In this document: positions 61,674 to 64,000 of the stretch, one piece after another
How the letters are laid out: every line of letters starts with the position of its first letter
Position numbering within the stretch: the stretch's first letter is position 1
Assembly: GCF_003345255.1 (NCBI RefSeq)
Contig: NZ_CP029331.1
Span: 2,728,001 to 2,792,000 of the forward strand
Direction: 5' to 3'
Source of the DNA: Pseudothauera hydrothermalis
GTDB taxonomy: Bacteria > Pseudomonadota > Gammaproteobacteria > Burkholderiales > Rhodocyclaceae
DNA length: 64,000 bases
Made by a program: the position numbers and the translations under genes
Notes under the pieces: generated by a model
What the model was told of the DNA's origin: nothing
The model's database searches: none
What the model saw: only the letters and a program-made list of their open reading frames with translations

Positions 61674-62990
61674 TCACTCCGACGCCAGACGTGCCTTGGG
61701 AAACCGCACGCTGAACCGGCTGCCTTGGCCGAGACGGCTGTCGATATGAAGTTCGGCCTGGTGACGGCTCAGGATGTGCTTGACGATCGCCAAACCCAGA
61801 CCGGTACCGCCGGTCTCCCGCGAGCGCCCCAGATCCACACGGTAAAAGCGTTCGGTCAATCGCGGCAGATGTTCGGGCGCAATGCCAATGCCGTTGTCTT
61901 CCACGGCGAACTCCGCACCATGGGCGTCACATGTCCACTGCAGACGGATCTTGCCGCCCGGCGGGGTATAACGCACCGCGTTACTGGCCAAATTGGCAAA
62001 GGCGCTGTGCAATTCTTTCTGGCTGCCAAGCAGCACGCCACCGCCATCGATTTCCAGGGTCACTTCATGTTTGCCGGCTGACAGCAGTTCAGCCTGCTGG
62101 TGCACTTCGCGCAGCAGTCCGGCAACATCCACACGCTCTTCGACCGGCGCCGGTGCGCCGGTTTCCAACGCGGACAGGGTCAGCAGGTCTTCGATCAGAC
62201 GCTGCATGCGGGTGGACTGATCATGCGCAAGTTTGATGAAACGCTCGATATCCTCGCGCGGAAAGTCCTCCCAACCATCCATCAAGGTTTCCAGAAAGCC
62301 ACTGACCACGGTCAGCGGCGTGCGCAATTCATGAGAGACATTGGCCACGAAATCGCGCCGCATGGTCTCCAGCTTTTCGATTTGCGTAATGTCGCGTGAG
62401 ACCACCATTTTTTGGTCGTCACCAAAGGGAATGACCTGTACCAGCAAAGTCAACCCTTTGCGCCGCGCCGACACCAGCACCAGCGGTTCGGCATAATGGC
62501 CTGCGGCAAGGTAGCGGCAAAACTCGGGCTGGCGCACCAGATTGGTCACCGGCACGCCGAGATCCGTGGCATGGTCCAAGCCGAAATGCTCTTCGGCCTT
62601 ACGATTGATCCACTCGATCGTTTCATGTTCCGAAAGATAAAGCACGCCATCGGGCATAGCCTGACTGGCCTCGCGGAATCGTTCGAGGGCGGCCGATAGG
62701 CGTTCGCGGCTGTCATAGGCCAGCTTCGCCCGCCGGTCCAGATCGGCAAACAAAAATCCCCACACCCCTCGCACCCGCGGCACCGGCGTGCCGACCGGCT
62801 GGCGGGTCCACAAAGCGAGCTGCTGCATACAGCGCAAATGATGCCAGCCGACCACCAGCAGCCCCACCAGCATCGAGGCCAGGCCGATATCGAGGCCGGC
62901 CAAAAGGGTCACGGTGGCCCCCAGCATGGCAAGCGACAACAGCGTGACCAGTGCGCCCGCCCAAATGTATCGAACCGGCCGGATTGCCAT
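61674..62990 (-). CDS. phoR: Phosphate regulon sensor kinase PhoR
   Basis: A 438-residue membrane kinase with two N-terminal hydrophobic segments (about 9-52), a PAS domain (DGVLYLSEHETIEWINRKAEEHFG in outline), an H-box VSHELRTPLT, and a HATPase with NLASNAVRYTPP, EDNGIGIAPEHL and GTGLGLAIVKH. ATG at 62990, 14 bases after phoB. Phosphorylates PhoB at low phosphate with the Pst system, which is not in the window. Confidence 0.93.
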   Translation of the reverse strand: MAIRPVRYIWAGALVTLLSLAMLGATVTLLAGLDIGLASMLVGLLVVGWHHLRCMQQLALWTRQPVGTPVPRVRGVWGFLFADLDRRAKLAYDSRERLSAALERFREASQAMPDGVLYLSEHETIEWINRKAEEHFGLDHATDLGVPVTNLVRQPEFCRYLAAGHYAEPLVLVSARRKGLTLLVQVIPFGDDQKMVVSRDITQIEKLETMRRDFVANVSHELRTPLTVVSGFLETLMDGWEDFPREDIERFIKLAHDQSTRMQRLIEDLLTLSALETGAPAPVEERVDVAGLLREVHQQAELLSAGKHEVTLEIDGGGVLLGSQKELHSAFANLASNAVRYTPPGGKIRLQWTCDAHGAEFAVEDNGIGIAPEHLPRLTERFYRVDLGRSRETGGTGLGLAIVKHILSRHQAELHIDSRLGQGSRFSVRFPKARLASE

Positions 62991-63004
62991 ATCGGGCTGG
63001 GGAC

Positions 63005-63715
63005 TCAACGCGACGTATCGCTGTGATCGGCCTGCGCCGAGAAACGATAACCGCTGCCCCGTACCGTCTGAATGAAGCGGTCGCAGCCGGTCGGCTCCAG
63101 CGCACCGCGCAAGCGGCGGATATGCACATCGACCGTGCGTTCTTCCACGAACACATGATCGCCCCACACCTGGTCGAGTAGTTGCGCGCGCGAATGCACC
63201 CGCTCCGGATGGGTCATCAAAAAATGCAGCAGGCGAAATTCGGTGGGCCCCAGGTTGACCGGCCGATCGCCGGCGCTCACCCGGTGGGTGGCCGGGTCCA
63301 GCCGCAGCTCGCCGATCGTCACCGCATCTTCGGTGGCTTGCGGCGCCCGCCGGCGCAGCACGGCTTTGATACGCGCGACCAGCTCACGGGGGCTGAACGG
63401 CTTGGTGATGTAATCGTCCGCGCCGATTTCCAGTCCGGACACCTTGTCCTGTTCTTCGCCCCGCGCGGTCAACATGATGATCGGAATTTCTCGGGTGCGC
63501 TCGTCGGCGCGCAGGCGCCTTGCAAACTCGATGCCCGACATGCCGGGCAACATCCAGTCGAGCAGCACCAAATCGGGCAAGGCGTCACGCACGATACGCT
63601 GGGCGGTTTCGGCATCCGCCGCGCGCACCACATGATGGCCGGCGCGGGCGAGGTTGGCGGCGATCAATTCCTGAATCGCCGGTTCATCTTCCACGAGCAA
63701 GATATTGGCTGGCAT
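63005..63715 (-). CDS. phoB: Phosphate regulon response regulator PhoB
   Basis: A 236-residue OmpR-type regulator. The receiver domain has VEDEP, phospho-Asp in [15 protein letters not shown] and ITKPFSP. The winged-helix domain ends with [14 protein letters not shown] and [11 protein letters not shown] at 63715 has GGAG six bases upstream. It is preceded by a possible Pho box, consistent with autoregulation. Confidence 0.95.
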   Translation of the reverse strand: MPANILLVEDEPAIQELIAANLARAGHHVVRAADAETAQRIVRDALPDLVLLDWMLPGMSGIEFARRLRADERTREIPIIMLTARGEEQDKVSGLEIGADDYITKPFSPRELVARIKAVLRRRAPQATEDAVTIGELRLDPATHRVSAGDRPVNLGPTEFRLLHFLMTHPERVHSRAQLLDQVWGDHVFVEERTVDVHIRRLRGALEPTGCDRFIQTVRGSGYRFSAQADHSDTSR

Positions 63716-63739
63716 GGCAGGCTCCGTTTGACTGCGGCC

Positions 63740-63773
63740 AGTGTATTGCAGCAGCTTGAACTTTTTATGACAC
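63740..63773 (-). promoter_or_regulatory. Possible Pho box and -10 of phoBR
   Basis: On the minus strand GTGTCAT-AAAA-AGTTCAA (63756-63773) resembles the CTGTCAT-N4-CTGTCAT Pho box in its first half (6 of 7) but only 3 of 7 in the second. TACACT (63740-63745) follows 10 bases later, the right spacing for a PhoB-activated -10. Confidence 0.35.
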
Positions 63774-63888
63774 GTCATCGACCCGCAACGGCGGACCGAT
63801 GAGCGCCGCCCACCGGCCTGCTAAGCGCTCAGCAGGGATGAATGGGGATTCGGGTATTATGATGACCTTCGATCGGAGCTGTGCACCC

Positions 63889-64000
63889 ATGGCAGGACTC
63901 GACCCAACCACCCCCTTTCCAACCGGCATCACGCTGCATCGCGCCAGCCGTGTGCTGGAGATCAGTTTTGAAGACGGGCGCAGTTTCCGCCTGCCTTTCG
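63889..64000 (+). CDS. DUF971-family protein, 5' end only
   Basis: The visible codons read MAGLDPTTPFPTGITLHRASR and VLEISFEDGRSFRLPF, which match the beginning of DUF971 proteins (fold of the gamma-butyrobetaine hydroxylase N-terminal domain). In related bacteria this gene precedes ubiE; that is expected beyond the right edge. ATG at 63889 is likely; in-frame ATGs at 63862 and 63859 exist. TATTAT at 63855-63860 may be the -10. Confidence 0.75.
   Translation, partial: MAGLDPTTPFPTGITLHRASRVLEISFEDGRSFRLPF

Overview
The window reads as one chromosomal segment of a GC-rich denitrifying or nitrate-respiring betaproteobacterium. Gene content and order (PilS beside a PP0621-family protein, napFDAGHBC beside narXL, a complete ccmABCDEFGHI operon, rpoZ-gmk-yicC, a DUF3460 protein, DUF971 at the right edge) suggest Rhodocyclales, of the Thauera/Azoarcus kind. 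That placement is inference; no rRNA gene is present.

Layout. 1-8.4 kb: truncated type IV pilus sensor kinase gene pilS, a small zinc-ribbon-like protein, methionine aminotransferase, mtnA coupled to a fuculose-phosphate-aldolase-like gene (methylthio/deoxyribose salvage), two tandem beta-hydroxyacid dehydrogenases, ybiB, dsbB and a PilZ gene. 8.4-19.4 kb: cellulose synthesis operon bcsA-B-Z-C followed by a second PilZ gene. Its first gene, a small two-helix membrane protein, is split by an intact ISAs1-family element with terminal inverted repeats and a perfect 10-bp target duplication. 19.4-28.7 kb: ygiQ, an RND pump with its adaptor, an adenylate cyclase-FHA protein, a small basic protein and alr.

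28.7-45.9 kb is a respiratory block, nearly all on the minus strand. Transcription order is narX-narL, then napF-D-A-G-H-B-C, then ccmA-B-C-D-E-F-G-H-I. NarX-NarL senses nitrate/nitrite, Nap is the periplasmic nitrate reductase, and Ccm attaches heme to NapB, NapC and other c-type cytochromes. A Crp/Fnr-family regulator is divergent from narX. An FNR-like box precedes napF and a 7-2-7 NarL-like site lies between narX and the crp/fnr gene.

45.8-64 kb holds housekeeping genes: an exonuclease, DUF3460, spoT, rpoZ, gmk, yicC, a Ser/Thr kinase and PP2C phosphatase pair, rph, rdgB, hemW, sppA, trmB, thiG, thiS, tRNA-Gly(CCC), a HIT protein, a 533-residue protein of unknown function, phoR-phoB, and the start of a DUF971 gene.

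Most genes are conserved. The parts most worth a second look are the IS-split bcs gene and its possible rescue by an IS-borne start codon, the mtnA-aldolase pair, the highly structured nap-ccm intergenic sequence, and the cyclase-FHA protein. No CRISPR array, prophage or defence island was seen.
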